Made by a program: the position numbers and the translations under genes. This document shows, in pieces, positions 17,210 through 27,960 of a stretch of 64,000 bases of DNA; the first letter of the stretch is position 1, and each line of letters opens with the position of its first letter. The stretch comes from Propionivibrio dicarboxylicus (GTDB lineage Bacteria; Pseudomonadota; Gammaproteobacteria; Burkholderiales; Rhodocyclaceae). Location of the stretch: assembly GCF_900099695.1 (NCBI RefSeq), contig NZ_FNCY01000014.1, positions 1-64,000 on the forward strand, in the 5' to 3' direction. The notes beneath the pieces are model-generated. The model ran no database searches, had not been told where the DNA came from, and saw nothing but the letters and a program-made list of their open reading frames with translations.

Positions 17210-18210
17210 GCGTCGTCGGCGATTATTACGACGGGCGCTCGACGCGGCGCCGCCGCGTGACGCTCGATCATGACCGCGGTTTTCTGCAGGTGCGCGGCGA
17301 CGACGTCGAACGCCGTGAAGCGCTCGCAGCCTTGCGTCTTTCCGAGCCGATGGGGGCGGCGCCGCGGCTGGTGACCTTCTCCGACGGCGCCTTTTGCGAG
17401 ATTCGCGATCATGCCGGCTTGCAGCGACTGCTTGCCGAGACCGGTCATCGCGATGCCTGCGTCGTTCGCTGGCAGTTCAGTGTGCGCTGGATCGCCGTGG
17501 CCAGCCTGTTTTGCCTGGCCGCGCTGTTCGCCGCGTATCGCTGGGGCCTGCCCTGGGTGTCGGCCCGGGTCGCCGATGCCTTGCCCGACAGCGTTGCGGA
17601 AACCGTCAGCGATCGTGTGCTGGCCGTGCTGGATGAGCGCTATCTGGCGCCGAGCCGCCTGCCGGAAGCCCGACAAGCGGCGATCGCCGCCCGTTTTTCG
17701 GCGCTGGCGATGCCGGGGGAGCCAGTCGCTCGGGCGCATCTCGTCTTTCGCGCCAACCGCGCGATGTCGGCGAACGCGCTGGCCTTGCCGTCAGGAACGA
17801 TCATCCTGACCGACGACCTGGTGGCCCTGGCGCGTCGTGACAATGAACTGATGGCGGTTCTGGCGCACGAACTGGGGCATGTCGAGGAGCGTCATGGTCT
17901 GCGCCAGGCAGTCCAGAGCACGCTTGTCGGCCTGCTCGCCGCGTGGTTTCTTGGCGATGTCAGCAGCGTCGTCGCGGCGGCGCCGGCAGTCCTGCTCGAA
18001 GCCAAGTATTCGCGCGATGCCGAGCGCGAGGCGGACCTTTTTGCCGAACGCCTGCTTCAAGCGAATGGCATCTCTCCCCGCTGTCTGGTCGACATTTTGC
18101 AGCGGCTGGATCATGCGGAGTCGTCTGCGGGCAGTGCGCCCGAATTTTTGTCGACGCATCCCGAAACGATTCGGCGTAGCGAAGCGCTGGTCGGCGGCGC
18201 CTGCGAATGA
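17206..18210 (+). CDS. M48-family membrane-anchored zinc metallopeptidase
   Basis: 334 residues. The zinc-binding motif HELGH is seen in VLAHELGHVEERHG, and the downstream glutamate ligand is probably in SRDAEREADLFAERLL. One membrane helix lies near residues 92-106 (RWIAVASLFCLAALFAA); the N-terminal ~85 residues are cytoplasm-like and the catalytic part is probably periplasmic. It starts with GTG overlapping the yjgN-like stop, which indicates translational coupling. A HtpX- or BepA-like protein-quality role is possible but unproven. Confidence 0.87.
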   Translation: MSVVGDYYDGRSTRRRRVTLDHDRGFLQVRGDDVERREALAALRLSEPMGAAPRLVTFSDGAFCEIRDHAGLQRLLAETGHRDACVVRWQFSVRWIAVASLFCLAALFAAYRWGLPWVSARVADALPDSVAETVSDRVLAVLDERYLAPSRLPEARQAAIAARFSALAMPGEPVARAHLVFRANRAMSANALALPSGTIILTDDLVALARRDNELMAVLAHELGHVEERHGLRQAVQSTLVGLLAAWFLGDVSSVVAAAPAVLLEAKYSRDAEREADLFAERLLQANGISPRCLVDILQRLDHAESSAGSAPEFLSTHPETIRRSEALVGGACE

Positions 18211-18273
18211 AGCGTCCTGGCACGGCCCGGGATGATGACCTTGGCCGTGCCTGTTGTCGCGCGCGGTGAGCGC

Positions 18274-19194
18274 TTATTTCTTGCTGTGCTTGCCGCTTGG
18301 GAACGGCGTCAGGCGGAAGCGATAGACTTCCGAAATTTCCCGGTCGTAGCCGGGATAGAAGCCCTTGACCATACCCAGCACGATGCGTGAGCCGCGATTG
18401 AAGAGAACGAGGAATTCCCCGGTTTTCGGATCGACGCCGCCCGCTTCGATTTCGCCCTGGCGTTTGACCTCGGTGAATACCTTTTCGCGCACCACCGGCG
18501 CATAGCTTTTGTCGCTGACGTCGATCCGATAGAGGTTGTCGGGTTCTTCGTCATCGGCGGTGCCGTCGTCGGCGGTCACGAACAGCTTGCCCTTCCAGTA
18601 ATGGATGCCCTGGATCCACTGGGGCGGCGGTTGCAGATGCACCTTCCGCAGATATTTGCCGGTGTCGAGGCTGTATTCGTAGATATAGCGCCCGCTTTCC
18701 TCGCCGACCCAGGACACCATCCAGACCGTGCGCTTGTCGGTGTCGACGCAAATGCCGGAGACTTCCTGTTGTCCGCTCGACGGTTCGAAACTGAACGAGC
18801 GCTTCAGTTTGAGGGTTTCCGCGTCATGGATGGCGATCTGGATGTCCTTGCCGACGCCGTCCATGAAGTTTTCGGCGCTGACGAAGATTTCGCCGTTGAA
18901 GACGTCGATGCCGCCGATGTGGTTGGCGGCGATCGGATAGCCTTCGAAGGGCGCTTCGTTCGACTGGATCAGCGTGCCCTTCTTGTCGTACTTGTACAGC
19001 GCCTTGCTGCCGCTCACATAGTAGAAATTGCCATCGCTGGCGACGCCCTGGCGTCCCTTCACCTCGAAGGTGTCGATCAACTGGTAGCTGTAGGTCGGCT
19101 GGGTGACCAGGGGCGGTGCGGCCTGGGCCGGAACGGTCGCCGACAGCGCGGCGAGCAGCACGGTCAGCGCTGCGTAATGAACTCGGATAGCCAT
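18274..19194 (-). CDS. Exported beta-propeller-like protein of unknown function
   Basis: 306 residues with a Sec signal peptide (LTVLLAALSATVPAQA, cleavage before APP). The mature part shows repeating four-strand-like segments (QGVASDGNFYYVSG, NHIGGIDVFNGEIFVSA, QEVSGICVDTDKRTVWMVSW, QWIQGIHYWKGKLFVTAD), typical of NHL/SMP-30-like propellers. No catalytic motif is certain. It has a strong AGGAGGG ribosome site and stands alone, with a palindromic operator candidate upstream at 19248-19261. I do not recognise a named family. Confidence 0.8.
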   Translation of the reverse strand: MAIRVHYAALTVLLAALSATVPAQAAPPLVTQPTYSYQLIDTFEVKGRQGVASDGNFYYVSGSKALYKYDKKGTLIQSNEAPFEGYPIAANHIGGIDVFNGEIFVSAENFMDGVGKDIQIAIHDAETLKLKRSFSFEPSSGQQEVSGICVDTDKRTVWMVSWVGEESGRYIYEYSLDTGKYLRKVHLQPPPQWIQGIHYWKGKLFVTADDGTADDEEPDNLYRIDVSDKSYAPVVREKVFTEVKRQGEIEAGGVDPKTGEFLVLFNRGSRIVLGMVKGFYPGYDREISEVYRFRLTPFPSGKHSKK

Positions 19195-19247
19195 GACGTT
19201 TGATTCCCTCCTGTGGGTGGTTTGATAACGGAATCCGAATGCACTTT

Positions 19248-19261
19248 TTTCGTTAACGAAA
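19248..19261. promoter_or_regulatory. 14-bp perfect palindrome upstream of the exported propeller gene
   Basis: TTTCGTTAACGAAA is a perfect dyad 53 bases before the start codon at 19194; a second dyad, TTTTCGAAAA, lies about 25 bases further upstream. Both fit an operator for an unidentified regulator. Nothing else is evident in the 227-base gap apart from the terminator at 19373-19404. Confidence 0.4.
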
Positions 19262-19372
19262 GAAATTGTGCTGATCCATGCTAGTTTTCGAAAATTCCAA
19301 TGTCAAACCGATTTTGCATTTCGGGGGCGGTGTCTGTCGGCGCGGCATGTGCTGGAGGCGTGGTGGGAACCG

Positions 19373-19404
19373 GAAAAGAAAAAGCCGCGCACACGGCGCG
19401 GCTT
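19373..19404 (-). terminator. Rho-independent terminator after the glycine-zipper gene
   Basis: Read on the minus strand, GCCGCGC is embedded in a 9-bp stem (19396-19404 with 19382-19390) followed by a T-rich run. It ends the transcript of the gene at 19422-19865. Confidence 0.85.
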
Positions 19405-19421
19405 GGGGAAGCGGAATGCGC

Positions 19422-19865
19422 CTACCAGTGATGACGATGGTGGTGGCCGTAGCCGCCGCCATAGTAACCACCGCCGTACCCACCGCCGTAGTAGCCGCCG
19501 ACGTAGACGGCGGGGGGCGGGGCGACGACGCGAACCGGTGGCGGCGCGTAATAGACGTTCTGCGGCGGGTAATAGGCGGGCGCCGGTCCGTAATACACGG
19601 GCGCCGGGCGTGGCGGCGGGGCGTAGTAGTTGACCGGTTGGTCGGCGTAATAGTACGAGCGCGGTTCCGTGGCCATGGCTGCGCCGGTCGCGGCGCCGAT
19701 GACGCTGCCGACGACGGCGGCGTTGCGGCCACCGACGGCCCGTCCGATAACGGCGCCGGCGCTGCCGCCGATCAGTGCGCCGACCACCGCGTCATTGGCG
19801 AGCGCGACGGTCGAGCCGACGAGTCCGAGGGTCAGGGCCAGGGTCATGCCAAATGTCTTTTTCAT
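19422..19865 (-). CDS. Exported glycine-zipper protein with Tyr/Pro- and His-rich tail
   Basis: 147 residues. A signal peptide (MTLALTLGLVGSTVALA) is followed by a glycine-zipper pair (GALIGGSAGAVIGRAVGG and a second GSVIGAATGAA) that can insert in or oligomerise at a membrane. The second half is low complexity: a Tyr/Pro-rich stretch, then GGYYGGGYGGGYYGGG and a final histidine cluster (GHHHRHHW). It resembles OmpA-associated or 17-kDa-antigen-like surface proteins. The histidine tail could bind metal. No function is assigned. Confidence 0.8.
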   Translation of the reverse strand: MKKTFGMTLALTLGLVGSTVALANDAVVGALIGGSAGAVIGRAVGGRNAAVVGSVIGAATGAAMATEPRSYYYADQPVNYYAPPPRPAPVYYGPAPAYYPPQNVYYAPPPVRVVAPPPAVYVGGYYGGGYGGGYYGGGYGHHHRHHW

Positions 19866-20019
19866 GGTGCTGCTCCTTGTTTCTGTTGCGTTTCCGGTGT
19901 GCTTCGCGGGATGCGGCGCGCGCCGGTTGTCTGGTTAACGCGGCGATGGTCTTTCCGGAATACACGCGCCTGCATTTTTCTGCTGACGGAGCGATCGGGC
20001 ATCGGGGTAAAATGGCGGG

Positions 20020-23513
<3,494 letters not shown>

Positions 23514-23517
<4 letters not shown>

Positions 23518-23996
23518 CAACGGTTCGAATGATTGACCACGCCCTGCTGACCCAGGTCTGCAGCGAGGCGGCGAGCAGCCCGAGAGGGCGCAAGAATTTC
23601 AATTTCCACGGCGACAATGCCGATCCGGCGCATCGCCTGCTCAATGCCTTCGAGCCGGGGTCCTACGTCGTCCCGCACCGCCATCTCGATGCGGCGAAGG
23701 ACGAGACGATCCTGGTCCTGCGCGGGGTGCTCGGCCTCGTCATCTTCGACGATGACGGTGGCGTGGTTCAGGCGACGGCGCTGTCGGCGACCGGGCCGGC
23801 CTGTGGCGTTGACATCCCGCACGGCGTCTATCACACGGTGTTTGCCTGTGTGCCGGAGACGGTGATGTTCGAAAGCAAGGGCGGGCCGTTCATGCCCTTG
23901 TCGTCGGAAGAGCGGGCGCCGTGGGCGCCGGCCGAGGGCAGCGACGGCGCGACGGCGTATCTGCGCACCTTGATGGCACGCGTCGACGGGCGCTGA
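23514..23996 (+). CDS. WbuC-family cupin-fold metalloprotein
   Basis: 160 residues with a double-stranded beta-helix fold: metal-binding candidates PHRH (YVVPHRHLDAAKDETILVLRG), then IPHGVYHTVFA in the second cupin motif. WbuC-type proteins are often found in O-antigen clusters; the reaction is not known with certainty. The ATG at 23514 overlaps the dnaE stop, implying co-translation; a second in-frame ATG at 23529 is possible. No polysaccharide genes are nearby. Confidence 0.82.
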
Positions 23997-24032
23997 GTCG
24001 GCGCGTCCGTCAATTTTCGCCGCGTGCGGCGC

Positions 24033-24596
24033 TCAGTGGAAGATGGCCGAGATGAGGCCGAGGACGATGTTGGCGATCAATCCGCCGACGACCAGGAAGG
24101 CCGTGTAGGGGAGCGCCTTTTCCGTCGGTGACTTCATCATCACCGGCACGCCGGTAAAAAGCAGGTAGAGCGAATACAGCGACGCCGCGAAGCCGAGAAA
24201 CCAGAAACCGGGGAAGAGCGAGAAGATGCCGCCGACCATGCCCGAGGTACTGCTGTAGGCGATCAGTTTCAGCGCGCTGACGATGTTTTTTTCACCGGAA
24301 AAATTCGAAGCGAGCCGGTCGGCGAGCAGGGACAGCGCATAGATCATCAACAGCGACATCACGTAGCTGATGACCATGTCGAGCACGCCGCTGAACAGCG
24401 GAACCAGGACCGTCTGCCCCCCGATGTTGGTGCCGACCAGCGACATGCCGATGAAGCCGGCGATGGCGGGGATCATGGCGAGAATCATGACGTACTGCGT
24501 GTAGATCGTCGTGATATCCGATTCCTCGGCGGCAATGAGCGGCCAAGTCTGTTTAGGGTGGAGCAGGATATCCTTGACGCGTTGAACAACAACCAT
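24033..24596 (-). CDS. Yip1-domain inner-membrane protein
   Basis: 187 residues from ATG 24596 (AAAGG site upstream), with five or so membrane helices (MILAMIPAIAGFIGMSLV, VISYVMSLLMIYALSLL, GGIFSLFPGFWFLGFAASLYSLYLLF and the C-terminal ANIVLGLISAIF). The pattern matches the Yip1 family, which is widespread in bacteria with unknown function. The ~43 codons upstream in the same frame are not part of the gene. Confidence 0.82.
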   Translation of the reverse strand: MVVVQRVKDILLHPKQTWPLIAAEESDITTIYTQYVMILAMIPAIAGFIGMSLVGTNIGGQTVLVPLFSGVLDMVISYVMSLLMIYALSLLADRLASNFSGEKNIVSALKLIAYSSTSGMVGGIFSLFPGFWFLGFAASLYSLYLLFTGVPVMMKSPTEKALPYTAFLVVGGLIANIVLGLISAIFH

Positions 24597-24721
24597 GAGA
24601 ACCTTTCTGCGAGAAACGGCGGCGGGGAGCGGGCTCCACGAAACAGCGCAGAAGCTTACTCCTCTTTGCCCTTTTTGCGAAAGGGGGCTTCTATCGGGCC
24701 CTGCAGGCGGCGGTAGAAGCA

Positions 24722-24754
24722 ACACGCCCCGCCGCGATGACGCGGGCGGGGCGT
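24722..24754. terminator. GC-rich hairpin downstream of the Prx gene
   Basis: A perfect 11-bp stem (24722-24732 with 24744-24754) flanks an 11-base loop that can add pairs. The U-run is poor on either strand. It probably helps end the minus-strand peroxiredoxin transcript. The remaining bases between 24597 and 24809 also contain a small CCCTTT...AAAGGG hairpin and no gene. Confidence 0.55.
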
Positions 24755-24809
24755 GGGAGCCGGTATTAGCAGCGGTGTTCGCAGCGGTCTTGGCTGCGAC
24801 GGTGGATGC

Positions 24810-25412
24810 TTACAGTTCCTTGGCGTGCTGCGCCAGGTATTCGGCGACGCCAGCGGTCGAGGCCTTCATGCCGGCCTTGCCCTTGTTCCAGCCGGCCGGG
24901 CAGACTTCGCCGTGTTCTTCGGTGAATTGCAGCGCGTCGACCATGCGCAGCATTTCATCGACGTTGCGGCCGAGCGGCAGATCGTTGACCACCTGATGAC
25001 GGACAACGCCGTTCTTGTCGATCAGGAAGGAGCCGCGGAAGGCGACGCCGGCAGCACCGAATTCGACGTCGAAGGCGCGGCAGATCTCGTGCTTGACGTC
25101 GGCGACGAGCGGATACTGCACCTGGCCGATACCGCCGCTGTTGACCGGCGTGTTCTTCCAGGCGAGGTGGGTGAATTGCGAGTCGATCGAAACGCCGATG
25201 ACTTCGACGCCGCGCTTCTTGAATTCGTCGAGACGGTGATCGAAAGCGATCAGTTCGGACGGGCAGACGAAGGTGAAGTCGAGCGGATAGAAGAAAATCA
25301 CTGCGTACTTGCCCTGGATTTCCTTCGAGAGGGTGAACGAACGGATTTCGTTGTTGCCCATAACCGCATTCGCGGTGAAGTCGGGTGCGGCCTTGCCAAC
25401 CAGAACAGCCAT
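24810..25412 (-). CDS. Typical 2-Cys peroxiredoxin, Prx1-like AhpC
   Basis: 200 residues. Peroxidatic Cys lies in FTFVCPSE (residue 50) and resolving Cys in HGEVCPAGW (~171), with the YF-type C-terminal extension region after it. It is distinct from the 188-residue AhpC at 12118: it belongs to the longer eukaryote-like Prx1 type, lacks an ahpF neighbour, and is probably reduced by thioredoxin. No OxyR site as clear as that at ahpC is seen in the 180-base upstream gap. It removes peroxides in the cytoplasm. Confidence 0.93.
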   Translation of the reverse strand: MAVLVGKAAPDFTANAVMGNNEIRSFTLSKEIQGKYAVIFFYPLDFTFVCPSELIAFDHRLDEFKKRGVEVIGVSIDSQFTHLAWKNTPVNSGGIGQVQYPLVADVKHEICRAFDVEFGAAGVAFRGSFLIDKNGVVRHQVVNDLPLGRNVDEMLRMVDALQFTEEHGEVCPAGWNKGKAGMKASTAGVAEYLAQHAKEL

Positions 25413-25592
25413 GTCTATCTCCTTGAGGTTTTTGTCGAAATCGGCGCTTTTCCGCCGCCGGGTGTGAAAACGGATACCGCTTAGTCAGCGCGCTGTGCCG
25501 CAAGTTCCCACAAAATTTTCAGGGGAATTGCCATGGCAATGGCATTGAGCGCCGAGGGCCGCAGGGATCGCGAGTTTTGTCGGAATAGGCGC

Positions 25593-25886
25593 CTAAAGCG
25601 TCGGGCGTTGGCGGAAGCTCGGGTCGTCGCGGAATGCCCCGTCGTCCGGTTCGTCGTTGAACAGGACGCGATCGACGCGGGCCTGGTCGGGGCCGCGGTG
25701 TGCCCAGCCGGTGAGCGCGTTGACGGCGTCTTCGTCGCCGCAGACCAGGGCTTCGACGCGCCCGTCGCTGCGGTTGCGCACCCAGCCGCGCAGGCCGAGC
25801 GTCAGCGCCTCGGCGTGCAGCGACCAGCGGAAGCCGACGCCCTGGACGCGTCCCTCGATCAGCAGTCGGCGGGTGATGACGCGCAT
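25593..25886 (-). CDS. acyP: Acylphosphatase
   Basis: 97 residues. The acylphosphatase signature is intact: GRVQGVGFRWSLHAEA (catalytic Arg in the phosphate loop) and GWVRNRSDGRVEALVCG (catalytic Asn). It hydrolyses carboxyl-phosphate bonds in the cytoplasm. Its start overlaps the end of the HyfI-like gene by 28 bases, so it is the last gene of the Ehr operon. The link is unexplained, although carbamoyl-phosphate chemistry in HypF uses a similar domain. Confidence 0.92.
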   Translation of the reverse strand: MRVITRRLLIEGRVQGVGFRWSLHAEALTLGLRGWVRNRSDGRVEALVCGDEDAVNALTGWAHRGPDQARVDRVLFNDEPDDGAFRDDPSFRQRPTL

Positions 25887-26407
25887 GCGCCGTCGTCCGC
25901 GGGCGGGGCGATCGCGGCGAGGATGCCCTGCATCAGTTGCAGCGGTGTCGGCGGGCAGCCGGGAATGGCGACATCGACCGGAATGACGTTGGCAACACGG
26001 CCGCAGGAGGCGTAGCTTTCGCCGAAGACGCCGCCGGTGCAGCCGCAGTCGCCGACGGCGACGACAAGCTTCGGCGCCGGGGTGGCGTCGTAGGCGCGCT
26101 TGAGCGCGACCTCCATGTTCTTGGCGACCGGGCCGGTGACGAGCAGGAGGTCGGCGTGGCGCGGACTGGCGGCGAACTTGATGCCGATGGCTTCGAGGTT
26201 GTAATAGGGATTGCCGAGGGCGTGGATTTCGAGTTCGCAGCCATTGCAGGAGCCGGCGTCCACATGCCGGATGACGAGCGCGCGGCCGAGTTTCTCGCGC
26301 ATGGCGGTGTCGAGCCGCTGCTTGACGAGAACGAGGGCGGGATCGGCGTCCGGTGCCGGCTCGCTGACGATGCCGGTGCGCAGGATCTGGCGGAGGATCG
26401 GGAACAT
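25859..26407 (-). CDS. Ehr complex small subunit (HyfI/HycG/NuoB-like, 4Fe-4S protein)
   Basis: 182 residues from ATG 26407. The cysteine set for one 4Fe-4S cluster is conserved: SCNGCE, GDCGCTGG and PGCPP. It is homologous to the small subunits of group 4 hydrogenases and to NuoB, carrying the N2-like proximal cluster. The Asn and Tyr residues around NPYYNLEAIGIKF are family typical. It is expected on the cytoplasmic face, docking on the HyfG-like subunit encoded two bases upstream. It can carry electrons even though its partner has lost the nickel-iron site. Confidence 0.9.
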   Translation of the reverse strand: MFPILRQILRTGIVSEPAPDADPALVLVKQRLDTAMREKLGRALVIRHVDAGSCNGCELEIHALGNPYYNLEAIGIKFAASPRHADLLLVTGPVAKNMEVALKRAYDATPAPKLVVAVGDCGCTGGVFGESYASCGRVANVIPVDVAIPGCPPTPLQLMQGILAAIAPPADDGACASSPADC

Positions 26408-26409
26408 GG

Positions 26410-27957
26410 CTACAGGTCCGGGCCGGAGTAGGAAAGGTTGAACGACTTGTTGATCAGCGGGAAGTCGGGAACGATGTTGTCGATGACGGCGTGTTCGAGC
26501 GCCGGCCAGTTGTGTGCCGACGGGTCCTGGCAATGGCCGCGTCGCAGCTTGCCGTCCTGGCCGGTTTCGAGCGCGACGAGGATGTCGCCGCGCCAGCCCT
26601 CGACCCAGCCGAAGCCGCGCTTGTCGGGCGCGCTGCGCACCTCGCTGCGGAGTTCGCCGGGCGGCAGGTCGTCGACGATGCGGCCGATCAGGCGCAGCGA
26701 TTCGTTGATTTCGGCGAAGCGGACGAGCGAACGGGCGGCGACGTCGCCGTTGTGTTCGAGCGCCAGCATCGGCCCCAGCGTGGCGTAGGGCGCGCAGGGA
26801 TGGGTGCTGCGCAGGTCGCGCGCCTGTCCGCTGGCGCGTCCGGCGAGGCCGGTAACGCCGAGTCGCAGCGCCAGTTCGGGCGGAATGCGGCCGGTCGTCA
26901 GGAACCGGTCCTGCAAGCCGGCGTGCTCGTCGTAGATGCTCTTGAGTCGCCGGACTTCGGTGTCGATCGCCAGGCATTGCTGGCGCAGCGCGTTGATGCC
27001 CTGCGCGTCGAGATCGACTGAGACGCCGCCGGGGACGATGCGATCCATCAGGAAACGATGACCGAACAGCGTCGCGTTGAGGCGGACCCAGTCTTCCTTG
27101 AGGCGCATGAACTGCGCGAGACCGAAAGCCAGCGCGACGTCGTTGCCGAGGTAGCCGAGATCGCCCAGATGGTTGGCGACACGCTCGCGTTCGAGCAGCA
27201 AGGCGCGCAGCCAGCGGGCGCGTTCCGGTACCTCGGCGCCGGCGATCGCCTCGGCAGCCTGGCAGTAGGCCCAGGCGTAGGCGACGGTCGAGTCGCCCGA
27301 GATGCGGCCGGCCAGGCGCGCTCCGTCGGCAAGCCCCATGCCGGCGAAGCGCCGGTCGACACCCTTGTGCTTCCAGCCGAGTCGCTGCTCCAGGCGCAGT
27401 ACGCTCTCGCCCATGACCGAAAAGCGGAAATGGCCGGGCTCGATGATGCCGGCATGGATCGGGCCGACGGCGATTTCATGCACGCCGTCGCCTTCGACGC
27501 GGACGAAAGCGTATTCCTCGTTCTCGGTCGGGAAACGGCGGTCGGGCGTGTCGCGGCGCAACGGGAAGTAGTCGGCCGGCCAGTTGGCATGGCGCAGCCA
27601 CGGGCGGGCATCGCCGCTCTCCAGCTTGAGGCCGAGCAGGTCGCAGGCGGTGCGTTGCAGCCGATTGGCATTGGGATAGATCGCCGCCAGGTCCGGGAAC
27701 GTCGGCGCATCGCGGTCGAGCGGCAGACTCAGGCAGACGAGGCCTTCCTCGAAGTCGAATGCGACATGCAGCTCGAAACCGGCGCTAGCGTCGCGGTCGC
27801 GCTCGTCGCTGCCCCACAGACTGACGAGCGCACGGCCGGCGGCGCGGGCGGCGTTACAGGCGGCGACGAGCTGGGTGGCATCGACGCGTGCCGTGAAGGT
27901 CGGCGACGCGTGGTCGGGAAGCGCGACGAAATCGATCGGCAAGTCGAGGAATGGCAT
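26410..27957 (-). CDS. Ehr complex large subunit (HyfG/HycE/NuoCD-like, lacking all NiFe cysteines)
   Basis: 515 residues: an N-terminal NuoC/30-kDa-like part (to ~130) fused to a NuoD/hydrogenase-large-subunit part. The N-terminal nickel motif, normally R-x-C-G-x-C, reads RISGDS (residues 218-223), so both cysteines are serine. The C-terminal DPC-x2-C reads DPSAHN (478-483), so Ser and Asn replace the ligands. No compensating cysteine pair is visible. It therefore cannot bind a NiFe centre in the known way. This is the hallmark of Ehr (energy-converting hydrogenase-related) complexes. It is co-operonic with the small subunit and the membrane arm. Confidence 0.9.
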   Translation of the reverse strand: MPFLDLPIDFVALPDHASPTFTARVDATQLVAACNAARAAGRALVSLWGSDERDRDASAGFELHVAFDFEEGLVCLSLPLDRDAPTFPDLAAIYPNANRLQRTACDLLGLKLESGDARPWLRHANWPADYFPLRRDTPDRRFPTENEEYAFVRVEGDGVHEIAVGPIHAGIIEPGHFRFSVMGESVLRLEQRLGWKHKGVDRRFAGMGLADGARLAGRISGDSTVAYAWAYCQAAEAIAGAEVPERARWLRALLLERERVANHLGDLGYLGNDVALAFGLAQFMRLKEDWVRLNATLFGHRFLMDRIVPGGVSVDLDAQGINALRQQCLAIDTEVRRLKSIYDEHAGLQDRFLTTGRIPPELALRLGVTGLAGRASGQARDLRSTHPCAPYATLGPMLALEHNGDVAARSLVRFAEINESLRLIGRIVDDLPPGELRSEVRSAPDKRGFGWVEGWRGDILVALETGQDGKLRRGHCQDPSAHNWPALEHAVIDNIVPDFPLINKSFNLSYSGPDL

Positions 27958-27960
27958 GGC

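Noticed and set aside
25859-26977. A 372-residue version of the Ehr small subunit.
   Set aside because: The extra N-terminal part is an out-of-frame shadow of the large-subunit gene; the start at 26407 leads directly to the family sequence.
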